In this document: one piece after another, positions 8,904-16,900 of the stretch
Position numbering within the stretch: position 1 is the first letter of the stretch
Layout of the letters: each line of letters begins with the position of its first letter
Assembly (NCBI GenBank): GCA_002887195.1
Contig: PJAB01000260.1
Location: 1-31,648 of the forward strand
Origin: Chrysochromulina parva
Lineage: Eukaryota > Haptophyta > Prymnesiales > Chrysochromulinaceae
Direction of reading: 5' to 3'
Length of the DNA: 31,648 bases
Translations under genes and position numbers: made by a program
Notes under the pieces: model-generated
What the model was told of the DNA's origin: nothing
What the model saw: only the letters and a program-made list of their open reading frames with translations
Database searches by the model: none

Positions 8904-10478
8904 TCACGTTTCTGTGCGCGCAGCGACTGCATATCGCTGCACCAGTCGCTCCTGCATGTGCCGCAATGCCAGCGGCTTCGATCTGGCGCGCGCAGCCTTC
9001 CACACGCTAAGCTGCGCAAGATCAGGTCCAACGTCCCGAAGATGATCGTTGGCGAGAAGACGGGGAGGACTTGCACTCGTACTGCGAGCAGATTGGGCCC
9101 CGCTGGCAGTTGTCGATGGGGATGTTGATCGTGGACGTACCTCACGGCCACGACTTGAACGACTGAAGCTGCCCACGTGACCAGCCGTCATCATGATGTC
9201 CCGCGCGCGCTGCGGCGAAAATGATCCTTGCGCGACGCTCGGCTTGAAGACAAATCGCTCTCTGCTGAACTGTGATGTGTGGCCCGCGTGCGACTCACCG
9301 CCACGCAACAACAAGGCCAGCTCCTCTGCCGTCGTCGATGAGGAACGGTTCGCGCGCACCACACCGAGCCTCGAACGCACCAAGCCAAGGCTGCTCACCG
9401 CACTTTCGCCCTCGGAGCCTTGATGATGTGCCAAGTCGCGCGGGCTCGATGCTCGGCTGCCCGCGTGCTCCCGGCGCTTCCAATAGTTGACTGCGAGCGC
9501 AGACAGCTGGACGTGTGTGGGCTGCGCAAACGCGGCATCCGGGTCGATCGCCTTCGGAAAGCGATCACGTAACGGCTTGGGTGGCGGTGGTGGAGGAAGA
9601 ACTTCAAGCTCCACCGGCGGAGGCCTCGGCCCAAGCCCCTTGATCAGCCTTTCGAGCTCAGAGAACTTTACGCTCCCAGAGCCGTCAGTATCAACCAGCT
9701 TCACAATGGCAGAAATCTCACCGTCCGTGGCGCTAATGAAGCCATATTTCTTGAGAACGATCGAAAATTCGTCCCGGCTCAGCTCGCCAGACCGGTCGGT
9801 GTCGATTTCCCTGAAGATGTCGATGATGCGCTTGCCTCCCTTGGCTACCTTTTGATTGGCTGCCATGTGATCTCGGAGCGTCCAGATATCGAGCGGGCCG
9901 AGACTTTCGACAGCCTTTTGGCCGCCTTTAGCAGCAATGCCAACGGCTTGCGGGCCGCCTTTAGCAGCACCAGTGGCAACAGGATGTGGGCCGCCTTTAG
10001 CAGCAGTTGTGACGGGCTCCGGCCCGCCTTTAGCAGCAGCTGTGGGGGCAACGGGCTGCGGGCCGCCTTTAGCAGCAGCAGTAGCGACGGGCTGCGGGCC
10101 GCCTTTAGTAGCAGTGGTCTGCGGGCCACCTTTAGCAGCAGTGGGAGCGGGTTGCGTGCCTCCTTTAGCAACAGTGGCAACGGTCTGCTGTCCGCCTTTA
10201 GCAGTGGCAGCGAGCTGAGACCCACTTTTGGCAGCAGCGACAACGGGCTGCGGGCCGCCTTTAGTAGGAGCAGTGGCAACGGGTTGCGGGCGCGCCTCAG
10301 CTGTCGTAGTTGCTGCTGCTGTTGCCGCCACCGCAGGTCGAACGGCTGCCGCCTGCCTTCCAGCCGCCGTCGTTGGCCGCGCCACAGCCACCGTCGCGGC
10401 CGTCGGCGCCGCCACAGGTCGCACGGATGCCGCCGTTGCTGCTCGCAGCCCATGACGCAGCCCATCCACCGGAGCCAT
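8904..10478 (-). CDS. EF-hand calcium-binding protein with KGGPQPVATA-type repeat tract, 524 aa
   Basis: Residues 1-60 are Ala/Thr/Arg-rich. Residues about 65-190 are roughly a dozen imperfect repeats of the type A-K-G-G-P-Q-P-V-A-T-A (10-13 residues each), probably disordered. Residues 215-282 form an EF-hand pair: loop 1 is Asp226-Glu237 (DTDRSGELSRDE) and loop 2 is Asp263-Glu274 (DTDGSGSVKFSE). Both loops keep Asp at positions 1 and 3, Gly at 6 and Glu at 12, so both should bind Ca2+. A proline run (295-300) follows. The Ser/Arg-rich C-terminus contains short motifs such as RERFVFKPS but no recognised domain. Neither a signal peptide nor a membrane span is evident. A calcium-responsive scaffold or cytoskeletal protein is a reasonable guess. 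Confidence 0.85.
   Translation of the reverse strand: MAPVDGLRHGLRAATAASVRPVAAPTAATVAVARPTTAAGRQAAAVRPAVAATAAATTTAEARPQPVATAPTKGGPQPVVAAAKSGSQLAATAKGGQQTVATVAKGGTQPAPTAAKGGPQTTATKGGPQPVATAAAKGGPQPVAPTAAAKGGPEPVTTAAKGGPHPVATGAAKGGPQAVGIAAKGGQKAVESLGPLDIWTLRDHMAANQKVAKGGKRIIDIFREIDTDRSGELSRDEFSIVLKKYGFISATDGEISAIVKLVDTDGSGSVKFSELERLIKGLGPRPPPVELEVLPPPPPPKPLRDRFPKAIDPDAAFAQPTHVQLSALAVNYWKRREHAGSRASSPRDLAHHQGSEGESAVSSLGLVRSRLGVVRANRSSSTTAEELALLLRGGESHAGHTSQFSRERFVFKPSVAQGSFSPQRARDIMMTAGHVGSFSRSSRGREVRPRSTSPSTTASGAQSARSTSASPPRLLANDHLRDVGPDLAQLSVWKAARARSKPLALRHMQERLVQRYAVAARTET
9909..10286 (-). repeat. Coding minisatellite (Lys-Gly-Gly-Pro repeats)
   Basis: Imperfect 30-39-bp units, each containing gggccgccttt(ag)-like sequence on the plus strand (Lys-Gly-Gly-Pro on the coding strand), repeat about twelve times inside the EF-hand gene. 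Copy lengths vary in multiples of three, so the frame is kept. Confidence 0.85.
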
Positions 10479-10850
10479 GGATGGATTGGGAGCCAGGTCG
10501 ATCCGTAATTACCGGTAAAAGGCACCGGTACTTACCGGTAAGACATACAGACGCCGAGACGCGGTTTCCCGGTGCGACGTTTCATGTTTAATGGAAGTCG
10601 GAACCAAGGTCGGAACCGGTCAGTATCGCAACAACGCAACGAACACACACATCGACCGACACAGTGTGTGGTGTGTGTGTTCTGCTGTTCTCGAAGGAGG
10701 TAGGAGCTCGAAGATAGACGGCCAAGCAGCCAGCACCTGCCTCAGAAGACCTGGCATGGCGAATGCACGAATAAAGCTGCAACCGGGGTTCGCCGGTCGG
10801 CAGTGCGTGTCCGCGCCTGATAGGTACCTTCAGGGTCCACAGGCGTGGCG
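10479..10850. other. Spacer between THOC6 3' end and EF-hand gene start
   Basis: Contains the promoter-proximal TTACCGGTAA palindromes of the EF-hand gene. It also holds a 10-bp inverted repeat (gaacacacac at 10641-10650 and its complement at 10673-10682), which could form a hairpin. No gene is supported. Confidence 0.5.
10509..10541. promoter_or_regulatory. Pair of TTACCGGTAA palindromes upstream of the EF-hand gene
   Basis: Perfect palindromes occur at 10509-10518 and 10532-10541, 23 bp apart. A caccggta half copy lies between them (10523-10530). They sit 31-63 bp upstream of the ATG at 10478. Symmetry, repetition and position suggest a dimeric transcription-factor site; function is not shown. 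Confidence 0.5.
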
Positions 10851-11903
10851 TCAGGAGTCTTGCACGCGAAGCGTGAAGGCGCGATGGCTCGTGTCTGTGA
10901 ACAGGTCGACGGTACCCGCAGAGCCACCAACGGCGATGACTGGGTCGCCGCCGCCGGGTAGTTTGCTGATGGCCAAGCCCAGGGCCGAGGGGCTCGAGCA
11001 CGTGGCGCGTGTCTCAAGCTCGCCCGTGAGCTGCCAATGGTAAAGCCCCGGCTCAGCCCCAATGGAGACGAGGTGGAAGTCGGAGCCAGGCTCGAAGCAC
11101 GCCGCGAGCGGCGCCGCGGCCGTGGGCAGGCATGCCACCGCGGCGTAGGTGTTCAGATCGATGGAGCACAAGAAGCCCTCGCTCCAGCCGGCGACTAGCC
11201 ACGTCTCTGCGGCGTCCGTCGCTACGCAGCCGCACCAGCCGCCGCCGCTGCCGCCACCTACGGGCGTGGCCGACGTCACGAGAGGCGGCGCGTCTGGGAG
11301 AAGTGCCTGTGTGCACTTGGCGGAGCGCACATCCCACAGCCGCACCGTGCCATCCTCGCCGCCTGTAACGAGTTGTCCACGCCGCTTGCACAGTGTGAGG
11401 CAATGCAGTGGCTCACCGACGCCAGTGTAGGTGGCAACGCAGCTCTGCGTAGCGAGGTCCCACACATAGGCGTTACCGTCGCCCGAAGCGGAGTAGAGGT
11501 GTGCAGACGCGGCGTCCACGGTGAGCGCTGACGTCTCCGACAGCTGTCCGAGAGCGCCACGTCGCAGCGCTACACGCGCATTCTCCAGGCGCAACGCTGG
11601 TGCGGGCAGTGCGCCGCCGTCGGCTGCAGCTAGGACATCGTCCCACCACCAGCCACAGATCTCCTCGTCGGCGCCGCTCAGCAGCATCAGACGGCCGGTC
11701 GAGCTCGTGGGCTTCAGCTCGAGAGCGTAGATGCTGCATCCGTGAGCACGGACAGAGCACTTGCGTGTTGGCGGTGTTTTCCCGGCGGCGCTGCTCGCGT
11801 CGAACACCCACACATGCAGCCGGCCGAGGCCCGTGCCACCGACGAGGTGCGTGCCCGATGGGTCGAACGCTAGAGCATTGACGGACTCTAGGCGGCTCTG
11901 CAT
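10851..11903 (-). CDS. THOC6: THO complex subunit 6, WD40 protein
   Basis: THOC6 is a WD40 beta-propeller of the THO/TREX complex, which couples transcription to mRNA export in the nucleus. The sequence follows the animal/plant THOC6 pattern along its length: LAFDPSGTHLVGG at the start, GGEDGTVRLWDVRSAKC (181-197), GGWCGCVATDAAETWLVAG (221-239), HWQLTGEL (289-296) and a terminal VDLFTDTSHRAFTL (332-345). At least five WD-type blades are visible. Met1 at 11903 is the only in-frame ATG close by, but THOC6-like sequence (DGLQDEARRLLSR) continues upstream in frame to about 11950 and then meets ttcacag, a possible acceptor. A short 5' exon within 11950-12078 is therefore likely, and the N-terminus listed is probably truncated. 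Confidence 0.9.
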   Translation of the reverse strand: MQSRLESVNALAFDPSGTHLVGGTGLGRLHVWVFDASSAAGKTPPTRKCSVRAHGCSIYALELKPTSSTGRLMLLSGADEEICGWWWDDVLAAADGGALPAPALRLENARVALRRGALGQLSETSALTVDAASAHLYSASGDGNAYVWDLATQSCVATYTGVGEPLHCLTLCKRRGQLVTGGEDGTVRLWDVRSAKCTQALLPDAPPLVTSATPVGGGSGGGWCGCVATDAAETWLVAGWSEGFLCSIDLNTYAAVACLPTAAAPLAACFEPGSDFHLVSIGAEPGLYHWQLTGELETRATCSSPSALGLAISKLPGGGDPVIAVGGSAGTVDLFTDTSHRAFTLRVQDS

Positions 11904-11950
11904 CGAGGAGCAGCGCGACAGAAGGCGTCGAGCTTCGTCCTGAAGTCCAT

Positions 11951-12078
11951 CTGTGAACGTACGTTCACACTCACACAGTCGAACACCTCGTCAGGAAGGT
12001 CCTGCCGTGTGACGCCCAAAGTTTCTGTTCACGTTTCTGAGATGAGATCTCGTGTGAAGTCCATTTCTACGACACCCC
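11951..12078. promoter_or_regulatory. Divergent promoter region with an 18-bp perfect palindrome
   Basis: This short gap separates divergently transcribed THOC6 (minus) and the ABM-like gene (plus), so it should hold both promoters. It contains the perfect palindrome tgtgaacgtacgttcaca at 11952-11969. Part of the region may instead be a short THOC6 5' exon and intron. Confidence 0.5.
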
Positions 12079-12879
12079 ATGGCCAGCCCCAAGCTGCTCG
12101 TGCCGGGAGTCGCGGTGCTCGTAGGCCTCAACTACGTTTTTACCGAGCTGCTCGACGAGTCCGGTCTGCACGTGCTCCTCCTCACGGGCACACTCGAGAC
12201 GGCGCGTGGGAATGCGACGGCGCTCGCCGCCTTCCGCGCACTTGCCGACATTGCGGATGAGATGAGCGATCCTTCCGAGTCGGGTGCGCTGCGCTTTGAG
12301 CTCATAGAGCAGCAGCCGCCGCCGCCGCAGCAGCAGCACAGCGGATACGTGCCGGTCATCAGCGCGACGCTGGTGCACCGGCGGCCACTCGAGGGAACGC
12401 CCTTGCTGCCTCAATGGCTCGGTATGGGCACCAACGACTTCAAGGTGCGTGAGACGCTCCGCCTGCGCACCGTCTGGCCAGAGCGTGCACGCTGGCTCGT
12501 ACCCAGTTACAGCATCGAGCCGGGGTCGCTCCGCGAGATCGGCCGGCTGTCCCTCCTGGTGCAGCAGAGGACCTACCGAGTCGAGAAGGAGGCCGCCGAC
12601 GCCTTCCGTCGCAGCTGGACTGACCTCGGCTACAATGCGCTCACCGAAGCGGGGGTCTTGCGCTGCGACCTCCTCCAGAGCGACGAGGAACCAACCCTCT
12701 TTGTCGCAAGAAAGGTCTTCCGGCACTCTGCAGCGCTCGTGGCCCACGAGGCGTCGGCGCACTATGCGCGCTGGCGCGATGCGGTGCTACCCGCGCTCTC
12801 GGGCACGGCGACGACTATGTTGTTCGATACCATTCACCCGCGCACCTCCATCATGCCCTTCCGGTCGAGATGGGCATAG
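12079..12879 (+). CDS. Protein with one clear and one degenerate ABM-like (dimeric alpha/beta barrel) domain, 266 aa
   Basis: Residues about 155-243 match the antibiotic-biosynthesis-monooxygenase (ABM) fold: a strand, then EAADAFRRSWTDLGYNALTEAGVLRCDLLQ, then LFVARKVFRHSAALVAHEASAHYARWRDAV, with the usual pattern of a glycine-containing turn, a strand and His-x(n)-His-x-x-x-W. Residues about 30-110 (HVLLLTGTLETARGN, ALAAFRALADIADEM, ALRFELIEQ) look like a degenerate first copy, interrupted by a proline/glutamine run (80-86). The N-terminus (LLVPGVAVLVGLNYVF) is hydrophobic and could be an anchor or targeting signal. ABM proteins include small oxygenases and haem-degrading or stress enzymes; no specific reaction can be assigned. 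Confidence 0.75.
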   Translation: MASPKLLVPGVAVLVGLNYVFTELLDESGLHVLLLTGTLETARGNATALAAFRALADIADEMSDPSESGALRFELIEQQPPPPQQQHSGYVPVISATLVHRRPLEGTPLLPQWLGMGTNDFKVRETLRLRTVWPERARWLVPSYSIEPGSLREIGRLSLLVQQRTYRVEKEAADAFRRSWTDLGYNALTEAGVLRCDLLQSDEEPTLFVARKVFRHSAALVAHEASAHYARWRDAVLPALSGTATTMLFDTIHPRTSIMPFRSRWA

Positions 12880-13082
12880 AAGTGAAGCGGCGCTGCGCTC
12901 GCGCAGTCTTCACGTTCACACTTCACGCCGGTCTATCTTTTGTGTGGACTTCCATGCATTAGGTTGACGTGGTGTTTGTAACCGCGGTAACAAAACAAGC
13001 CTCTTGAACTTCCAAAACGCGCTGTCGTGAGCTGTTGACGACGTCGCTGGCGATCCAGCGTTCCCTGGCTGGAGAGAGCGCC

Positions 13083-13782
13083 ATGGTCCGGCCATTGACA
13101 GAAGACGAGCTGTGCGTAGCCGCCATGATTCTCGCATGCCACACAGCGTGCCGTATCTCTCCTTGGTCGCATCCACGCTCAGCGTCGTCTGCCGCGCATG
13201 CCATTCTCTCCGGAGCCTCACTCTGATCGCATTCCGTGTGCTGCGAACGTCGCATCCTGCTGCAGCAAAACTTTCTTCGAGAAGCTCGCGAAGTACATCG
13301 GCCACGGAATCAAGAGGCTTATCGATCGGCCCGACGGCCGCTACTGCTTCCGGCTGCACAATAATCGCGTCTACTACGTAAGCGAGGCGCTGCTCAAGCA
13401 CGCGTCTGCCCTGCCGCGTGATAAGCTCCACCAGATTGGCTGCACGTTCGGTAAATTCACGAAGACAGGAAAGTTTCGACTGCACGTAACATGCCTCGAC
13501 TACCTCGCACAGCACGCGCAGTACAAAGTGTGGCTCAAGCCGTCGGCGGAGCAGTCATTTCTGTACGGCAACCATGTCCTCAAAGCAGGCCTGGGGCGCA
13601 TCACCGAGGACACGCCGCAGTACCAGGGCGTGATCGTGCTCAACATGGCCGACGTGCCACTGGGCTTCGGGACGGCTGCTAAGTCGACGGCGGAGGTGCG
13701 CAAGCTCGTGCCGCAGGGGATCGTCGCCTTCCACCAGGCGGACGTGGGAGAGTACTTGAGAGATGAGGAGCAGTTATGCTGA
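13083..13782 (+). CDS. NIP7: 60S ribosome biogenesis factor NIP7 (two exons), 181 aa
   Basis: NIP7 is a nucleolar PUA-domain protein needed for 27S pre-rRNA processing and 60S subunit assembly. Exon 1 (13083-13111) encodes [10 protein letters not shown], the conserved NIP7 start. Exon 2 (13266-13782) continues [12 protein letters not shown]. The joined frame (546 nt, 181 aa) equals the usual family length of about 180. Characteristic segments are [71 protein letters not shown] and [11 protein letters not shown]. The intron uses GTGCGT and CTGCAG. An in-frame ATG at 13198 is inside the intron and is not the start. It lies 203 bp after the ABM-like gene and 157 bp before the next, all on the plus strand. 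Confidence 0.96.
13112..13265 (+). other. NIP7: NIP7 intron, 154 nt
   Basis: Donor ct|GTGCGT, acceptor ctGCTGCAG|caaaac. Removing it restores the conserved NIP7 N-terminus in frame. This is the best-supported splice event in the window. Confidence 0.93.
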
Positions 13783-13939
13783 GATGGCTATATTAGCACG
13801 CACACGTTCTTCTTGAGGTACATACTTCTTGTGGGTTCATATTGCCCATTGCATGCAAAGTTGACCTGAAGTACCATTTTTGGGCTACTTTCGCAACGGA
13901 CTGCCTGTGTGGTCTTCTTTCGTGCGCTGTGGCGTGTCG

Positions 13940-16900
13940 ATGTCTCGCTCTGTGGGAACGCACTACCGCTCCGAGTACAGTGAGAGAACTATCCAACAGG
14001 CGTATCCGTGGCACTCTGTTTCCGGAGAGGACGAGACTGGGTCTGGCGCTGCCGCTGGCGGCGCTCCCTCTGCAGCGAGCGGCACTGTGGGCACCAGGAA
14101 GACGACGGAGCAGCTGCAAGAGGAGCTCAATAGGCTCAAGGAGGCGGGTATGCCCCTCGAAACGATGAAGCTCGTGTCCAACGCAGATCTCAATGCTCTT
14201 GCGGGTGACACTTCACGCGTCTTCGGCCTCAACGAGCGGCTGGCACGTTATGCTGTCTACGTGGGCCAGCTCGAGTTACGCACCGAGCAGCTCGGTCAGG
14301 AGGTTCAGGCGCTCCAGAAGGAGCTCGCAGACGAGCGCAGGAGCCATGCGGCAAGCAACTCCGCCGCCGAGGACGAGCGCCGTGACCTGCTCAATCGTGT
14401 CGCGGCTGTGGAGGTGAACTACCAAGAGGCGCTGCGCAAGGTGGACGAGCGTCGTGCTGCTGAGATGCAGCTCGCGCAGCAGCTGAGCGACGCGAAGAGA
14501 GCGGTGGAAATGAAAGAGGCCGATCTCAAGTCGGCGACGGCCCGCGCACGCACGGCGGAGGAGGCTGCCGACAAGCTGCGCACCGAGATCGAGGAAGCTG
14601 GGAAGAAGGTGCCTGCCGAGCTGACCGCCGCCGGGGTGGGGCAGACGGTTCGCAAGGAGGAGTTCCGCAAAGCCGTGCAGGAGGCCCTCGCGAAGATCGA
14701 GCTTGGTCCGCGCGCGGGCGGCGGCGGTGGCGGTGGCGGCGGCGGCGGCGGCGGCGGCCCGGGACGAGGACGAGGAGGCGTGGGCGCGGGCTCGGCCCCG
14801 AGCGCGGCCAGGAGCGCAGCAGGGGCGGGTGCGAAGTTATTGTTGAGGGAGGACTCATTCGCGGGCGTCGGCTTCAGCGCAGGACCCAAGCCCTCAGTCG
14901 TCGAGGAGGCACTCGGCCTCGAAGCCGGGGAGCTCCCCGGCGTGACGGCGGCGGATGAGCTCGCGCGGACCGAGGATCGCCTGGAAGAGCTCGAGCGGAA
15001 GCTGCAGCTCAAAGACGGTACTACAACGCGGAGCCCCGGGCTCGAGGCTCAGTTCTCCAAGGAGCTCGCCGAGCTCGAGGAGTTGAGCCTGAAGCGGCCA
15101 CTCCTCGATGCGGCTGCGAAGAAGGAGGAGCTGATGAGCGAGCTTGCCCAAGAGGCGACTACGCTCGCGGAGCAGGCGGATGCGCACCGGCGGCGTTTGG
15201 CAGGGCTCCAGCAAAAGCTCGCGGAGGACATGATCACGCCCGAAGAGCATGACGAGATGGTTGGGCTGTGGGGCAAGCTGCCGATGGCCAATGCCGACCT
15301 GGCAGCTCAGCAGGCACGGGTGGCCGAGCTACGTCAGCAAGTGGCGCAGGGCACGATCGCGCCCGAGGGTGCGGCAGAGCTGCGACGACTCGAAAAGTCA
15401 CTGCCCCTGAGCAAGGCTGAGGCGGGCGCGATGCTCCAGATGGCGCAGGATCTGCTTCGCAAGAAAGAGGATGGCACGATCACGCCCAAAGAGAACGCCG
15501 AGCTCGAGCGCATCGTGAGCAAGGTGGCTACCCTCGAGGCGGCTGCCGAGGCGTCGGCGGAGAAGGCACGCGCGATGGGCGCACCTGGCTTCATGGGCCC
15601 AGCACTGCCCCGAGGCGTGGGCAAGAATCTCAACCCCGAGCAGAAAGACTTGCTTGCTCATCTCCTGAGTCGGCAAGCCGAGGGCGTGACGTTGCCCGAG
15701 GAGGAGGCCCAGCTCAATCAGCTGCTCGCGGCCGATCGGCTGCCGCTCGACCAGCGCCAACGGATGGGCGATCTGCTGCGCAAGCAGCTCGAGGGGAGCG
15801 TGTCGCCCAGTGATCAAAGGGAGATCAATCGGAAGCTCGTCAATAGCGGCCTCGTGCCTGAAGACGCGCTGAAGCTCCAGGATCTGCTACGCAAGCAGGC
15901 CGAAGGGAGGATCACGCCGAATGAGCATACGGAGCTCAGTCACCTTCTCGGAGCTGCAGGGCTGTGCGCACCGGGGGACTCGACGGCCGTCGGCGCCGGA
16001 CTCCTCCTCGAGGAGCCGATGGACGAGTTCGCCGCCGACTGTGAGCGAATGTTCAATGCATCGATGGCTGCGGGCGAGCGCGCGCGCCTCGACACGCGCA
16101 TCCACGCGTTGCAGGCACGCGAGATTGACATCCCCATTGAGGAGGCACTCATGGAGGAGCAGATCATCGACAGCTTCTCGCCCGAAGAGATGAGTGGGCT
16201 GCTCGCCGCGGACAACGCCCGCGCGCTCGCGGCACTCGAGGCACTCGGGGTTGAGCCGCCGTACGACGACCAGGCCATGGACGCGATTGCACGACGGGTG
16301 CTCTCGCCGGTCGAGTACGACGCGGTGCGTGCGAGAGAGATCGCCACCGAAGTGAGGGCGCTCGCTGACCATGCGGTCGTCCTGCCGCCAAGCCTGGCGC
16401 TCGAGGAGTCCCTTCAGGCGACGCTGCCAGAGGAGGAGCTCCTCGCCCTCGACAAGCTCGAGTCGCAGGTGCGCCTGATGAAGCTGCGCGAGCACGCCGA
16501 CAAACCCGGCGTCGGCCAGACGGAGCAGGCGCTGCTCTCTCATCTCGAGGATGACGTGGTCGATGACGACATGGTCGTTCGCCTGTGCGAGGTGCATCTG
16601 GATCAAGCGGAGCGGCAATCTCTCGGCTCTGAGATCGTCGCGGGGCGCGTGGTCGCCCTGGCCGAGCGTGGCGTGATGCCCCCTATCAACGCCATGGCTC
16701 TTGCACAGCTCACAGCGACCGAGCTGCCGCCCTCTGTCCAGGAGCAGTTGCTCGATGCCCAGCGTCAGCAACGTGCGCGCCTTCTCCAAGAGCGCACGGG
16801 TGTGCCGCCGCCTGTCGATCAGGAGCGACTCGAGGCGATCCTTCCCGATGTGCTCAGCGCCGACCAGTATGAAGCGCTGCTCGCTGAGCGCCGGCTGCGC

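Noticed and set aside
8901..8914. Shared 14-mer tgttcacgtttctg at 8901 and 12026
   Set aside because: A 14-base match within about 31 kb on two strands is expected by chance about once; the first copy overlaps a stop codon rather than a promoter.
8623..9003. N-terminal extension of the membrane protein by 127 residues
   Set aside because: The extra sequence is not protein-like and overlaps the 3' end of the EF-hand gene; the ATG at 8622 directly precedes the first membrane segment.
9852..10508. A plus-strand open frame with Ser/Gly repeats
   Set aside because: It mirrors the Lys-Gly-Gly-Pro repeat tract of the EF-hand gene on the other strand, which has intact calcium-binding loops.
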